NCBI RefSeq assembly: GCF_900117455.1
Contig: NZ_FPHO01000003.1
Location: forward strand, 2,012,501 to 2,076,500
Reading direction: 5' to 3'
Length of the DNA: 64,000 nucleotides
DNA from: Hyphomicrobium sp. CS1GBMeth3
GTDB lineage: Bacteria; Pseudomonadota; Alphaproteobacteria; Rhizobiales; Hyphomicrobiaceae
The notes under the pieces were generated by a model. The model searched no databases and had not been told where the DNA came from. It worked only from the letters and a program-made list of their open reading frames with translations. A program made the translations under genes and the position numbers. Within the stretch, counting starts at the first letter, position 1. Every line of letters begins with the position of its first letter. Of the stretch, positions 56,142-64,000 are shown one piece after another.

Positions 56142-57071
56142 ATGAACTTCCAGCAGTTGCGCATCGTTCGCGAGACGGTGAAGCGCAATTTCAACCTGAC
56201 CGATGTCGCCGGCGCATTGCACACGTCTCAGTCAGGAGTCTCCAAGCACATCAAGGACCTCGAGGATGAGCTTGGCGTCGAGCTGTTCGTGCGTCGCGGC
56301 AAGCGACTGCTCGGCCTGACGGAGCCGGGCCAGGAGCTGATCGGAATCGTCGAGCGCATTCTGCTCGACGCGCAGAATATCAAGAAGCTCGGCGAACAGT
56401 TCTCGATGAAGGACAGGGGCCAGCTTATTGTCGCCACGACGCACACTCAGGCACGTTATGCGCTGCCGCCCGTTGTGACCGAATTCAAGAAGCAGTTCCC
56501 CAAGGTCAATCTCGTGCTGCACGAGGCGAGCCCCGGCGAAATCGTGTCCATGCTTCGCGGTGGGCAGGCCGACATCGGCGTCGCTACGGAGGGGCTACAG
56601 GATGCGCCGGATCTCGCCGCCTTCCCCTATTACCGCTGGCATCACGGCGTTGTGGTTCCGAAGGGACACGCGCTCGACACGGACGCCAAGCTGACGCTCG
56701 AGGCACTCGCCGAGTGGCCGCTGATCACCTACAGCGAGGGCTTCACCGGCCGCTCCAAGATCGACAAGGCATTCCACCAGGCGGGTATAGCCCCAGACAT
56801 CGTGCTCTCGGCGCTCGATGCAGATGTCATCAAGGCCTACGTCGAGCTGGGCCTCGGTATCGGCATCGTCGCCTCTAGAGCCTTCGACGCGGCGCGCGAC
56901 CCGCAGCTTCGCCTGATCGATGCCGACCACCTTTTCGAGGTCAACGTTTCCCGCGTGGCCGTTCGCCGCGGAACCTACTTGCGGGGATACGCATTCCGCT
57001 TCATCGAATATTGCTCGCCCGAGCTTTCCGAGCAGGTCGTTCGGTCGGGGATGGAGACGCCGGCCGAGTGA
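56142..57071 (+). CDS. cysB: LysR-type regulator CysB
   Basis: 309 residues from ATG 56142. The HTH region MNFQQLRIVRETVKRNFNLT with LHTSQSGVSKHIKDLEDELG is the CysB/Cbl pattern, as are the effector-domain segments TTHTQARYALPPVVTEFKKQ and ITYSEGFTGRSKIDKAF. CysB activates sulfate uptake and assimilation genes with acetylserine as inducer in enterobacteria. Position next to cysTWA fits. ATG at 56127 would add five residues. Confidence 0.94.
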   Translation: MNFQQLRIVRETVKRNFNLTDVAGALHTSQSGVSKHIKDLEDELGVELFVRRGKRLLGLTEPGQELIGIVERILLDAQNIKKLGEQFSMKDRGQLIVATTHTQARYALPPVVTEFKKQFPKVNLVLHEASPGEIVSMLRGGQADIGVATEGLQDAPDLAAFPYYRWHHGVVVPKGHALDTDAKLTLEALAEWPLITYSEGFTGRSKIDKAFHQAGIAPDIVLSALDADVIKAYVELGLGIGIVASRAFDAARDPQLRLIDADHLFEVNVSRVAVRRGTYLRGYAFRFIEYCSPELSEQVVRSGMETPAE

Positions 57072-57215
57072 GACGTTTAGCGGCGCACGGCTCATTCTCC
57101 TGTTTTTAGAGGAGGTTGGCGCGCGCCGCTTGCAGATGCTCAAAAAATCTAAGGCCGGTGGGGTCTTACAAGCGCCACGCGTATTGATGTAAGACTGGGC
57201 ATCTCCCCCGATTGG

Positions 57216-58910
57216 ATGGCCCCGCACGGAATGCAATTGCCTTTTTCCCTCCGCCCGCCGTGGCCGGTCTCGTTTCTGCTGGCCCTTTCTATCATTGCGC
57301 TCGCGATCCCCTTGCTGGCGCTTCTCGGCATGGAGGCGGCAAGACTCACGTCGTCCGAGCGTAATCGGCTATTCAATGAAGCCCGCTTGAATGCCGAGCG
57401 CATTGCCGCTGATCTCGATCAGACGATGAACGGCTACATCGCCATCCTCGAATCGCTGGCGACGACCCCCGCTCTGGCCGAAGGAGACCTTGCGACGGTC
57501 TATCGGCAGGCGGAGGCTGCGCTCAGGCCGCGAGGCCTCTATGCCTTTCTCCGCGATTCGAATGGCCAGATGCTCTTCAATACGCGCCTGCCTTATGGGG
57601 CGGCACTCCCCACAACCACGGGCTTCGATGGGCAGGTCATCAGCGGCAACCGCGCCGTCATCTCGGATGTCGTCATCGGCGAGGTCGCCAAGCGCCCCGT
57701 AATGGCCGTTAGCGTCCCCGTTTACCAGGGCGGCGACCTGCGCTTCGTGCTGTCGCTGTCGCTTGAGCCTTCACTGATGAAGGAGCTGCTTGACCGCCAG
57801 AAGATGCCGCCGGAATGGCGCGCAACGATCGTCGATCGCAAGGGCGTCGTTATTGCGCGCACCCGCCTGCATGACGAGTTCGTCGGCAAGCCGTTGTCGG
57901 ACCTCGCGCGCACCGATGGTGACGAGATGGAGGGATTGGACCTCGAGGGTCGCGTCGTCAAATGGGGTATAGCGCCCTCGCGCGTCTCGGGCTGGACGGT
58001 CTACGTGTCGGTCCTGTCGGAGCTTGTCGACGCGGCCGCACGCGACGCGCTCCTCAACTACGTGCTCATTGTCGCGGCCTTCACCTGCGTGGGGATCGCG
58101 GGTGCGGTCGGCATGGCGCGCGTGATCACGCAGCCACTGGACGCGGCGGAAAGGGCGGCTAAGGCGCTCGGCGAAGGGCGCGCCGTGGAATTTAAACCCA
58201 CGCTCGTCGCCGAGGCCAATGCCATCGGCGCGGCGCTCGTCGAGGCAGCGGAGCTGCGCGAGCAGGCCGAGCAGCAGATCATGCTCCTGATGCGCGAGGT
58301 CAACCATCGCTCGAAGAACATGCTGGCGGTGGTGCAGGCCATCGCCCGCCAGATGCCGTCGAACGATCCGAAACTTTTCGTGCGCCAATTCTCGGACCGC
58401 ATCGTCGGGCTCGCCGCGAGCCAGGATCTTCTGATCGAAAGCAACTGGCAGGGCGTGCGCGTCGCCGACCTCGTGCGCTCCCAGCTCGCGCTTTTCCGAG
58501 AGTTGATCGGCACGCGCATCGACATCTCGGGACCACCCGTCCGCCTGCAGCCGCCGGCCGCCCAGGCCATTGGCATGGCGCTGCACGAGCTCGCCACCAA
58601 CGCCAGCAAGTACGGCGCGCTATCCGACGAGAACGGCAAGCTCCGCATAAAGTGGCACCTGGAAGGGAACGGCGAGAACCGCGAGTTCGTGCTCGCCTGG
58701 GTGGAGGAGGATGGCCCGCCCGTGAAGCCTCCGGAGCGCCGCGGCTTCGGCTATACCATCATGGTCGCCATGGTGGAGAAGTCGCTCGATGCGACGGTGA
58801 CGGTCGATTATGCGGAAAGCGGCCTCAAATGGACGGTGCGCGCGCCGGCCCGCTGCACCTATGAAGGCCCCGAGACGGCGGGTGGTCCCGCCAAGCGCAA
58901 GAGCGCCTGA
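57216..58910 (+). CDS. HWE/HisKA_2-type membrane histidine kinase
   Basis: 564 residues: membrane helix 18-37, extracellular double-Cache-like sensor 40-275 (FNTRLPYGAALPTTTGFDGQ, VVIARTRLHDEFVGKPL), helix about 281-303, HAMP-like linker, then the kinase core with REVNHRSKNMLAVVQAIARQ (His364) and HATPase LHELATNASKYGALS and GFGYTIM. HWE kinases often signal in the alphaproteobacterial general stress or light responses. No response regulator is adjacent. Confidence 0.92.
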   Translation: MAPHGMQLPFSLRPPWPVSFLLALSIIALAIPLLALLGMEAARLTSSERNRLFNEARLNAERIAADLDQTMNGYIAILESLATTPALAEGDLATVYRQAEAALRPRGLYAFLRDSNGQMLFNTRLPYGAALPTTTGFDGQVISGNRAVISDVVIGEVAKRPVMAVSVPVYQGGDLRFVLSLSLEPSLMKELLDRQKMPPEWRATIVDRKGVVIARTRLHDEFVGKPLSDLARTDGDEMEGLDLEGRVVKWGIAPSRVSGWTVYVSVLSELVDAAARDALLNYVLIVAAFTCVGIAGAVGMARVITQPLDAAERAAKALGEGRAVEFKPTLVAEANAIGAALVEAAELREQAEQQIMLLMREVNHRSKNMLAVVQAIARQMPSNDPKLFVRQFSDRIVGLAASQDLLIESNWQGVRVADLVRSQLALFRELIGTRIDISGPPVRLQPPAAQAIGMALHELATNASKYGALSDENGKLRIKWHLEGNGENREFVLAWVEEDGPPVKPPERRGFGYTIMVAMVEKSLDATVTVDYAESGLKWTVRAPARCTYEGPETAGGPAKRKSA

Positions 58911-58941
58911 CAGCGCCCCACCTCAGCCTGAGCGCCGCGCC

Positions 58942-59607
58942 TTATTTGCAGATGCGCTTGAGCCCGTTGCGGCCGTGCCGCGCGAGATCGACGTGGAAAT
59001 GATCGTGATGCGCCCGGTCGTGATTGGGGCCGAGCACGGTCGTGAACCGCTCGCAGGCGCCGCGATGCACGGTCCTGAGGAAGGTTTGCTTAGCGACGTC
59101 GCCGTTCCAGTCGCGCTTGATGGAGATCTTGCGCCCGTCCGCCAGCGTGAAGCCCGACACGTCGAGGGCGTTGGCGTACCCATGCTCGGAGAGCCTCGCG
59201 CCCGACACGTGGTTCATCGGACGGCACGAGTAGGACCCTGCCACCGACACTTCCACTAGTTCGGCTCCGAAATAGTAGCGCGCCGCCGGCTGGACGCTTT
59301 CGCGGATCCAGCGCTCGACCTGCGGAATCATAGGACAGCGGAGCAGGGCGGCTGGCTTCAATTGCACGCGGCCGTCGTCGACCGCGGTCAGCTCGTAAGG
59401 ACGCTCGGTCCCGCACACGCTGGGGCCGCCGAGTGCCGACCGGCTGGCGGCGAAGCTGGTGTGCGCAAGCACGCCCGAGGTGATGCACGCGCTTTCTTCT
59501 TCCGCGCGCCAAGGTTCGAGCTTGGCGACGAAGTTCGGTCCGGAGCTGCATCCGGAGATCAGGGCCGGGACAAGCGCCGGCAGGATGAGAACGCGACTGA
59601 AACGCAT
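58942..59607 (-). CDS. Extensin-like family lipoprotein
   Basis: 221 residues. N-terminal lipobox (LVPALISGCSS), then the extensin-like domain: CGTERPYELTAV, LRCPMIPQVERWIRESVQPA, HVSGARLSEHGYANALDVSG and HDRAHHDHFHVDLARH. His/Asp residues resemble LAS/D-Ala-D-Ala metallopeptidases, so a cell-wall peptidase activity is plausible (inference). Ends 31 bp from the convergent kinase. Confidence 0.9.
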   Translation of the reverse strand: MRFSRVLILPALVPALISGCSSGPNFVAKLEPWRAEEESACITSGVLAHTSFAASRSALGGPSVCGTERPYELTAVDDGRVQLKPAALLRCPMIPQVERWIRESVQPAARYYFGAELVEVSVAGSYSCRPMNHVSGARLSEHGYANALDVSGFTLADGRKISIKRDWNGDVAKQTFLRTVHRGACERFTTVLGPNHDRAHHDHFHVDLARHGRNGLKRICK

Positions 59608-60056
59608 GACGAAGGGACACTACGGCCGTTAAGGCTAAGGAACGGTGAATGTCCCATCCTCCCCATACGTCCTATCGCAGGCATTCAAGGCCGATTGCGG
59701 CCGCCACTGGGGCGCTTGTCGGGCCGACGCGCGACCCTTTTCCGGCAAAGCCTTACACTCTTATCCACAACGATCCGAGTGAGGCAGGGTGAATCCGCAG
59801 TCGAACGATTTGGGTGTCTGCTACAATTCGAGCGTCCGCGGTCGGAGACGCCGAGCGACGGCTGGCAAAGAGCAGCCTACCCTCTCAGGGGCTGCGCTGG
59901 CCCACCGATGCGGACACTGTAGGCTTACGGCGTCGAGCTCTTTCGTGCGTCGAGGCCCCGGCCGAAGACAGAGCTGCTCGCTCGACATCCCCCACGATGT
60001 TCCCTCGACGAGCTCCGCCTGTCCGACCGGGGCCTTACGAGTCGTAGGGAGCGCGA
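59608..60056. other. Intergenic region of about 450 bp with one DnaA-box match
   Basis: No credible gene: short frames on both strands are Arg/Ser-rich and lack ribosome sites. It contains a single perfect DnaA box TTATCCACA at 59761-59769. One box without AT-rich DUEs or further boxes does not make an origin. Confidence 0.4.
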
Positions 60057-60851
60057 TCAACCGCCTCCGAGCCGATGGCGCGCCAGGAAGGCACGCGCGG
60101 TGTCCTTGAAGGACGCATCGCCCACCGCCCTCATGTGCTCGCGGCCGTTGATCACGAACGCTTCTGCTCCTGGGATGAGCGCGGCCAGCTCCTCCGCTGA
60201 GCCGCCGACCACGTCCCGATCGCCCACCGCCACGAGCACCGGCGGCTTGAGCGTCGCCACTGTCTCAGCCGTGATTGGTGCGCGCGCCGAGCGGATGCAC
60301 GTCGCCAACGCTTTGAGGTCGCTCCTGGTCTGCTCGGCGAAGACGCGAAAGGTGCGGGCCGCCTGGCTTTTCACGTCGTCGACGCTTGGCGCTTCAAGCG
60401 CGTGCGCGATCGGACCCGTGCCCGCCATCCCGCGCACCATGTTAATCCCGAGCCCGCCGAACACCAGGCTCTGCACGCGCTCCGGATGGGCCAGCGCCAG
60501 AAACGCGGCGATGCGCGCGCCCATCGAGTAGCCGATGACGTGCGCGCGCGGGATGGACAGATGATCGAGCAGCCGCCGCGCGTCCTCGGCCATCACCGGC
60601 GCGCCATAGTCCTCTATCTTATAGAGTTTCTCACTCGCCCCATGCCCGCGGTTGTCGAACCCGATGACCCGATAGCCGGCGGAGGACAGCGCCGAAACCC
60701 ATCCCGTATCGACCCAGTTGGTCGCTGCATTGGATGCAAAACCATGGATGAGCAGCACTGGCTCGGCGTCCGCCGCCGGGCCCGGCTGATCGAAATAGGA
60801 AAGCGTAACGCCGTCCGAGCTGAACGATTTCGTCTGGGGTCTCGGGAACAT
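60057..60851 (-). CDS. Alpha/beta hydrolase
   Basis: 264 residues: LLIHGFASNAATNWVDTGWV, FDNRGHGASEKLY, nucleophile elbow IGYSMGARIAAF (Ser), VFGGLGINMVRGM, acid GDRDVVGGSAEEL and His in NGREHMRAVGD. Cytosolic, no signal peptide. DNRGHG-type hydrolases include carboxylesterases and lactonases; substrate unknown. Confidence 0.9.
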   Translation of the reverse strand: MFPRPQTKSFSSDGVTLSYFDQPGPAADAEPVLLIHGFASNAATNWVDTGWVSALSSAGYRVIGFDNRGHGASEKLYKIEDYGAPVMAEDARRLLDHLSIPRAHVIGYSMGARIAAFLALAHPERVQSLVFGGLGINMVRGMAGTGPIAHALEAPSVDDVKSQAARTFRVFAEQTRSDLKALATCIRSARAPITAETVATLKPPVLVAVGDRDVVGGSAEELAALIPGAEAFVINGREHMRAVGDASFKDTARAFLARHRLGGG

Positions 60852-61021
60852 GGTTGAAAGGCTCCTCGCGCCGCAACGCGGGCAAAGTGGCAGAGAATTT
60901 CATCGATTTGCAACGCTTGCAGGCTCGCCGTCTCCTTATTAAGTAGTCGCAGCGATCTATCATTTCACCGTTTCGGCGGCTATGGTGAGGCGCTCGTCAG
61001 TTTCGAGGGATGACACGATCG

Positions 61022-61273
61022 ATGGCCAAGGTCGGGACGCCACATTTTGCCAACGACGTCGGCGCCGAAAAGATCTTCGTCGGCGTGCGTGAGCTGCAGT
61101 GCATGGGTGCCCGTCCGCCTTTCGATCATCCGCATGTGTTTCTGGACATGGGCGCCGACAGCCAGATCCTCTGCCCGTATTGCTCCACGCTCTACGTTCA
61201 CGATCCGCGCCTTGCGGAAAACGAGAGCGATCCTAAGGATTGCCTCGTGTCGCTGACGAGCGAAGCGGCATAG
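61022..61273 (+). CDS. CHCC zinc-finger protein (NDUFS6-like)
   Basis: 83 residues. ELQCMGARPPFDHPHVFLDM and QILCPYCSTLYVHD supply the Cys-His-Cys-Cys zinc ligands of the zf-CHCC family. Related to the mitochondrial complex I subunit NDUFS6, and present as a free-standing small protein in most Alphaproteobacteria. ATG 61010 would add four residues. Confidence 0.88.
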   Translation: MAKVGTPHFANDVGAEKIFVGVRELQCMGARPPFDHPHVFLDMGADSQILCPYCSTLYVHDPRLAENESDPKDCLVSLTSEAA

Positions 61274-61291
61274 GCACTCGATGGGCGGATC

Positions 61292-62536
61292 ATGACCTCA
61301 ACTCCGCCCTCCAAGGGTCAGCTTGAGCGAGTGTTGATCGCTGGCGGCGGCATCGGCGGCATTGCCACGGCCCTCGCCCTCGCCAAGCGCGGCATCGCCT
61401 CCACGGTGCTTGAGCGCCGGCTGATCTTCGGCGAGGACGGAGCCGGCATTCAGATCGGCCCCAACGGTACCCGCATCCTGGGAGAACTCGGCGCCGCAGC
61501 TTTTCTGAGATCGCGCGTAACGGTACCGGATGGCTTGCGCGTTCTCGACGCGACGACGGCGCGTCCGCTCGCCGCGTTTCCTCTGGGCCGCTGGATTGCC
61601 GAGCGCCACGGCGCGCCATACTGGACCGCGCACCGGCGGGATCTTCACAACGCGCTGTTGTCCGCCGCCGAGCGCGAGTCCCTGATCAAGATTAGAATGG
61701 GCTTCGACGTGACCTCCGTCAGCGACGAGGGTGACGGCGTGACGGCCACCTCCGCCAACGCCGACGATTGCCGCGGCGACGTTCTCATCGCAGCCGACGG
61801 AGCGTGGTCGGCCCTGCGCAGCCGCGCCTTTGGAGGCGCGGCGCCGGCATACACTGGCAAGTGCGCCGTGCGTGTCGTGCTTCCGATCGAGGATGTGCCG
61901 GAAGCGCTGAACCGCACGGAGGTCCACCTGTGGCTCGGGCGCGATGTGCACGTCGTGCACTATCCCGTGCAGGCGGGCCACGCCGTGGCTCTCGTGGTCG
62001 TGTTCGACGATCGTCACGTCACGACAGATTGGAGCACGTCCTGCGACACGGCCTGGGTATCGGGCCGCACGACCGGGTTTGCGCCGCTGTTGCGCGAATT
62101 GCTCGCACGGCCCGACGAGTGGCGGCGCTGGTCGCTAATGACGCTGCGCCACAGTCCGCGCCTCGCGGTGGGCCGTCTGGCTCTGCTCGGCGATGCGGCG
62201 CATCCCGTGATGCCCTTCCTTGCGCAGGGCGGCGTGATGGCGCTCGAGGATGCCGTCGTCGTCGCGGATACGCTCGCCGCTGATCGAGCCGATCCTCCGC
62301 GCGCCTTGAAGGCTTATGAGCGCGCCCGCCGTTCGCGCGTGCAACGCGTCGCGCGCGCCTCGCGTTTGAACGGACGCATCTATCATCTGGGCGGCTTGCC
62401 GGCAGACGCGCGCAACTTCGCGTTCACGCGCATGTCGGCCGATCGCTTCATGCGTCGGTTCGATTGGCTCTACGGCTGGACTGCCCCGCAAACGGCCTCG
62501 CACCAGCCCGTTACGCCTAGCGCATCGTCAGAGTGA
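61292..62536 (+). CDS. FAD-dependent aromatic-ring monooxygenase-like protein
   Basis: 414 residues: dinucleotide fold LIAGGGIGGIATALALAKRG, DG motif LIAADGAWSALRSRAF and GD motif LALLGDAAHPVMPFLAQGGV, characteristic of class A flavin monooxygenases (salicylate/3-hydroxybenzoate 6-hydroxylase group). NAD(P)H- and oxygen-dependent hydroxylation is expected; substrate unknown. Its end overlaps the convergent DUF1111 gene by 9 bp. Confidence 0.92.
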   Translation: MTSTPPSKGQLERVLIAGGGIGGIATALALAKRGIASTVLERRLIFGEDGAGIQIGPNGTRILGELGAAAFLRSRVTVPDGLRVLDATTARPLAAFPLGRWIAERHGAPYWTAHRRDLHNALLSAAERESLIKIRMGFDVTSVSDEGDGVTATSANADDCRGDVLIAADGAWSALRSRAFGGAAPAYTGKCAVRVVLPIEDVPEALNRTEVHLWLGRDVHVVHYPVQAGHAVALVVVFDDRHVTTDWSTSCDTAWVSGRTTGFAPLLRELLARPDEWRRWSLMTLRHSPRLAVGRLALLGDAAHPVMPFLAQGGVMALEDAVVVADTLAADRADPPRALKAYERARRSRVQRVARASRLNGRIYHLGGLPADARNFAFTRMSADRFMRRFDWLYGWTAPQTASHQPVTPSASSE

Positions 62537-64000
62537 ATTGACAAAGGCAAGCAGCGCTTCGCGCTCTTCGCGGCTGAGGCCGGCATAGGCATCGCGCGCC
62601 GCTTGCGCCTCGCCGCCGTGCCATAGGATCGCTTCCTCGACGTTGCGTGCGCGCCCGTCGTGCAGAAGGAACGTATGGCCGCTTACGACCTCCGTGAGCC
62701 CGATGCCCCACAACGGCGCCGTGCGCCACTCGCGCCCATCGGCCACGCCTTCGGGCCGTCCGTCGGCGAGACCCTCGCCCATGTCGTGCAGCAGGAAATC
62801 GCTATAGGGCCAGATCTGCTGCCCACTGAGGTGCGGCTGGTCCAGCACATGACCCGTCTTGAATGACGGGTTGTGGCACGCTGCGCATCCAGATTTGTGA
62901 AACAGAACCTTACCCTTGAGTACGGTGTCGTCAGCGGGGCCCCGCCGCTCCGGCACGGCGAGATTCTGCGAATAGAAAACCACGAGGTCGAGCAGCTCCT
63001 GACCAAGTTCGAAACCGCCCAGGCGGTCCGTGTCTCCGTTCGGCGCCGAGAGGCACGCCGCCTGCGCCGCCGTGCAATCGCCCGATGGCTTTGGAACGAG
63101 CGGGTTGGAAAGCCCGATGTCGCCAGCCGCCGCCGACGCGCTCTGGTCGATGATGGTCGGAGCGCCGGCTTTCCACCCGAAGCGTCCCAGCATCACGCGC
63201 TTCTGCGACAGCGACCACACCTCGTTGGCGCGGCCCGATATGCCGTCGCCGTCGGCATCGTCTGGATCGGCAATTGCGCGGATGTCCGTTTCCGGGATCG
63301 CCTCGACGAGGCCGAGGCCGATCATCGGCGGGGAGATGCGTGGCGACAGCATGACCTTGGGATGCAGCGGGCCATACTTCAGCTCGACGGCGGAATAGGT
63401 GGGCTTGCGCAGCGTCACCATATACCCGTCCTTGAGCGTCACCGGCACATCTTCATACGTGATGTGCATGTGTCCTTCGCCGTCGTGGCCCTGGATGGCA
63501 ATGTTCTGCAGCTGCTCGCCGTAGACGGGATCCGGGATGCTGTTGACGCGCCGCTCGGCGAAAAGCTGTTTCTGCGCATCCGTCTCCGGAGGGATCGAGA
63601 GCCTCAGGAACAGCGAGACCGCAGTCTCGTCGGGCCAGTTGGCGAGCGGCGGCCGCCCGCGTCCATCCTTGAGGTGGCAGTTCTGGCAGCCCCGCGCGTT
63701 GTAAAGCGGGCCAAGACCATCCGATGCCTTCGTCGAAGAGGGTGCCGCAACCCAGAGCCTGCGGAATATGGCGTTGCCGACTCGGAACCGCGCCTCGCCC
63801 TCGAAGCCGATGCCGTGCGAATGATAGGAGAAGGCATCGCGGTCGAGCGGCCGCCCGCGCGAGGTAGCGCTGCCGCCTGGCAGCTCCTCACCGGGCTCGA
63901 GCGTAGGGGCAACGTCGACAGACGGGGCAGCGACGAGGGCAACCGTGCCGGCAGCCAGCGGCAGCAGCGCCGCGAAGGCGATGGCCCAAAACGTGTGTCC
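62528..64000 (-). CDS. Di-heme oxidoreductase (DUF1111, putative thiol oxidoreductase), 5' end outside the window
   Basis: The frame is open from the right edge to the stop at 62528 (490 residues visible), starting inside a hydrophobic signal/anchor (TFWAIAFAALLPLAAGTVAL). Two c-type heme sites: GCQNCHLKDGRGRPP and GCAACHNPSFKTG. Other family blocks are ADPDDADGDGISGRANEVWS, VLGRFGWKA-like VMLGRFGWKAGAPTI and TAPLWGIGLTE...FLHDGRARNVEEAILWHGGE. Periplasmic di-heme protein of the DHOR family, often beside imelysin-like iron-uptake genes. An ATG at 63469 is internal and would delete one heme site. Confidence 0.9.
   Translation of the reverse strand, partial: GHTFWAIAFAALLPLAAGTVALVAAPSVDVAPTLEPGEELPGGSATSRGRPLDRDAFSYHSHGIGFEGEARFRVGNAIFRRLWVAAPSSTKASDGLGPLYNARGCQNCHLKDGRGRPPLANWPDETAVSLFLRLSIPPETDAQKQLFAERRVNSIPDPVYGEQLQNIAIQGHDGEGHMHITYEDVPVTLKDGYMVTLRKPTYSAVELKYGPLHPKVMLSPRISPPMIGLGLVEAIPETDIRAIADPDDADGDGISGRANEVWSLSQKRVMLGRFGWKAGAPTIIDQSASAAAGDIGLSNPLVPKPSGDCTAAQAACLSAPNGDTDRLGGFELGQELLDLVVFYSQNLAVPERRGPADDTVLKGKVLFHKSGCAACHNPSFKTGHVLDQPHLSGQQIWPYSDFLLHDMGEGLADGRPEGVADGREWRTAPLWGIGLTEVVSGHTFLLHDGRARNVEEAILWHGGEAQAARDAYAGLSREEREALLAFVNSL

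Noticed and set aside
59761..59769. Perfect DnaA box as a sign of a replication origin
   Set aside because: Single box, no cluster, no AT-rich stretch, no dnaA, parAB or gid genes nearby.

Overview
The window is a GC-rich chromosomal segment of an alphaproteobacterium, most likely order Hyphomicrobiales (Rhizobiales). Signs are the FixJ-type regulator, small DUF2852 and DUF533 proteins, HWE-type histidine kinase, CHCC zinc-finger protein, SigF/NrsF pair, Sua5-type TsaC, rnpB and the mraZ-rsmH-ftsL-ftsI cluster. No phage, transposase, CRISPR array or rRNA is visible; this is mostly core chromosome with a few accessory islands. Genus cannot be fixed from the sequence alone.

Layout. 1-8.9 kb: 3' part of a membrane protein, DUF533 protein, OpgC-like acyltransferase overlapping an exported SGNH hydrolase, two tiny coupled ORFs, a MASE1 histidine kinase with FixJ-like regulator, an FAD-linked hydroxyacid dehydrogenase and small exported proteins. 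8.9-19.1 kb: Sua5/TsaC, DmdC-like acyl-CoA dehydrogenase, HDAC-like hydrolase, xseB, dxs, unknown membrane proteins, a GNAT/CelD-like protein. 19.2-23.1 kb: mraZ-rsmH-ftsL-ftsI on the minus strand with tandem 10-bp MraZ-box-like repeats upstream; the cluster stops after ftsI. 23.1-29.1 kb: alpha/beta hydrolase, divergent DHFR-like protein, two related small exported proteins, RNase P RNA, glycerate kinase, AmiD-type amidase overlapping a TerB-DnaJ protein. 29.2-37.8 kb: fused HyuA-HyuB hydantoinase/5-oxoprolinase carrying a palindromic insert, two methyltransferases with signal peptides, exported pentapeptide-repeat protein, histidine-kinase-like ATPase without an obvious H-box, and an OhrR-type regulator with two palindromic operators facing a hydrolase. 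38.8-43 kb: CHASE4-like GGDEF-EAL protein, exported thioredoxin-like protein, ceramidase-family protein and tRNA-Leu(UAA).

43-46.3 kb is a compact reactive-chlorine/methionine-oxidation module: SigF and NrsF on the minus strand, divergent from an exported Met-rich MXKDX protein (MrpX-like), a cytochrome b subunit and a Tat-exported molybdopterin oxidoreductase (YedY/MsrP-like). GTAACC/CGAA promoter elements sit ahead of both arms.

46.5-57.1 kb is a sulfate-uptake locus: two sulfate-binding protein paralogues transcribed divergently, a porin, an XRE-cupin (SutR-like) regulator, cysT-cysW-cysA with overlapping stop/start codons, and cysB. Upstream of the minus-strand sbp I find a 30-codon ORF with a strong ribosome site that ends Arg-Cys-Cys-Cys-stop, a 67-aa gene, and a rho-independent terminator only 36 nt before the sbp start codon, overlapped by a competing hairpin. 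Together these look like a cysteine-sensing leader plus transcription attenuator, and are the most interesting candidate here.

57.2-64 kb: HWE histidine kinase, extensin-like lipoprotein, alpha/beta hydrolase, CHCC zinc-finger protein, FAD monooxygenase, and a di-heme DUF1111 oxidoreductase running off the right edge.
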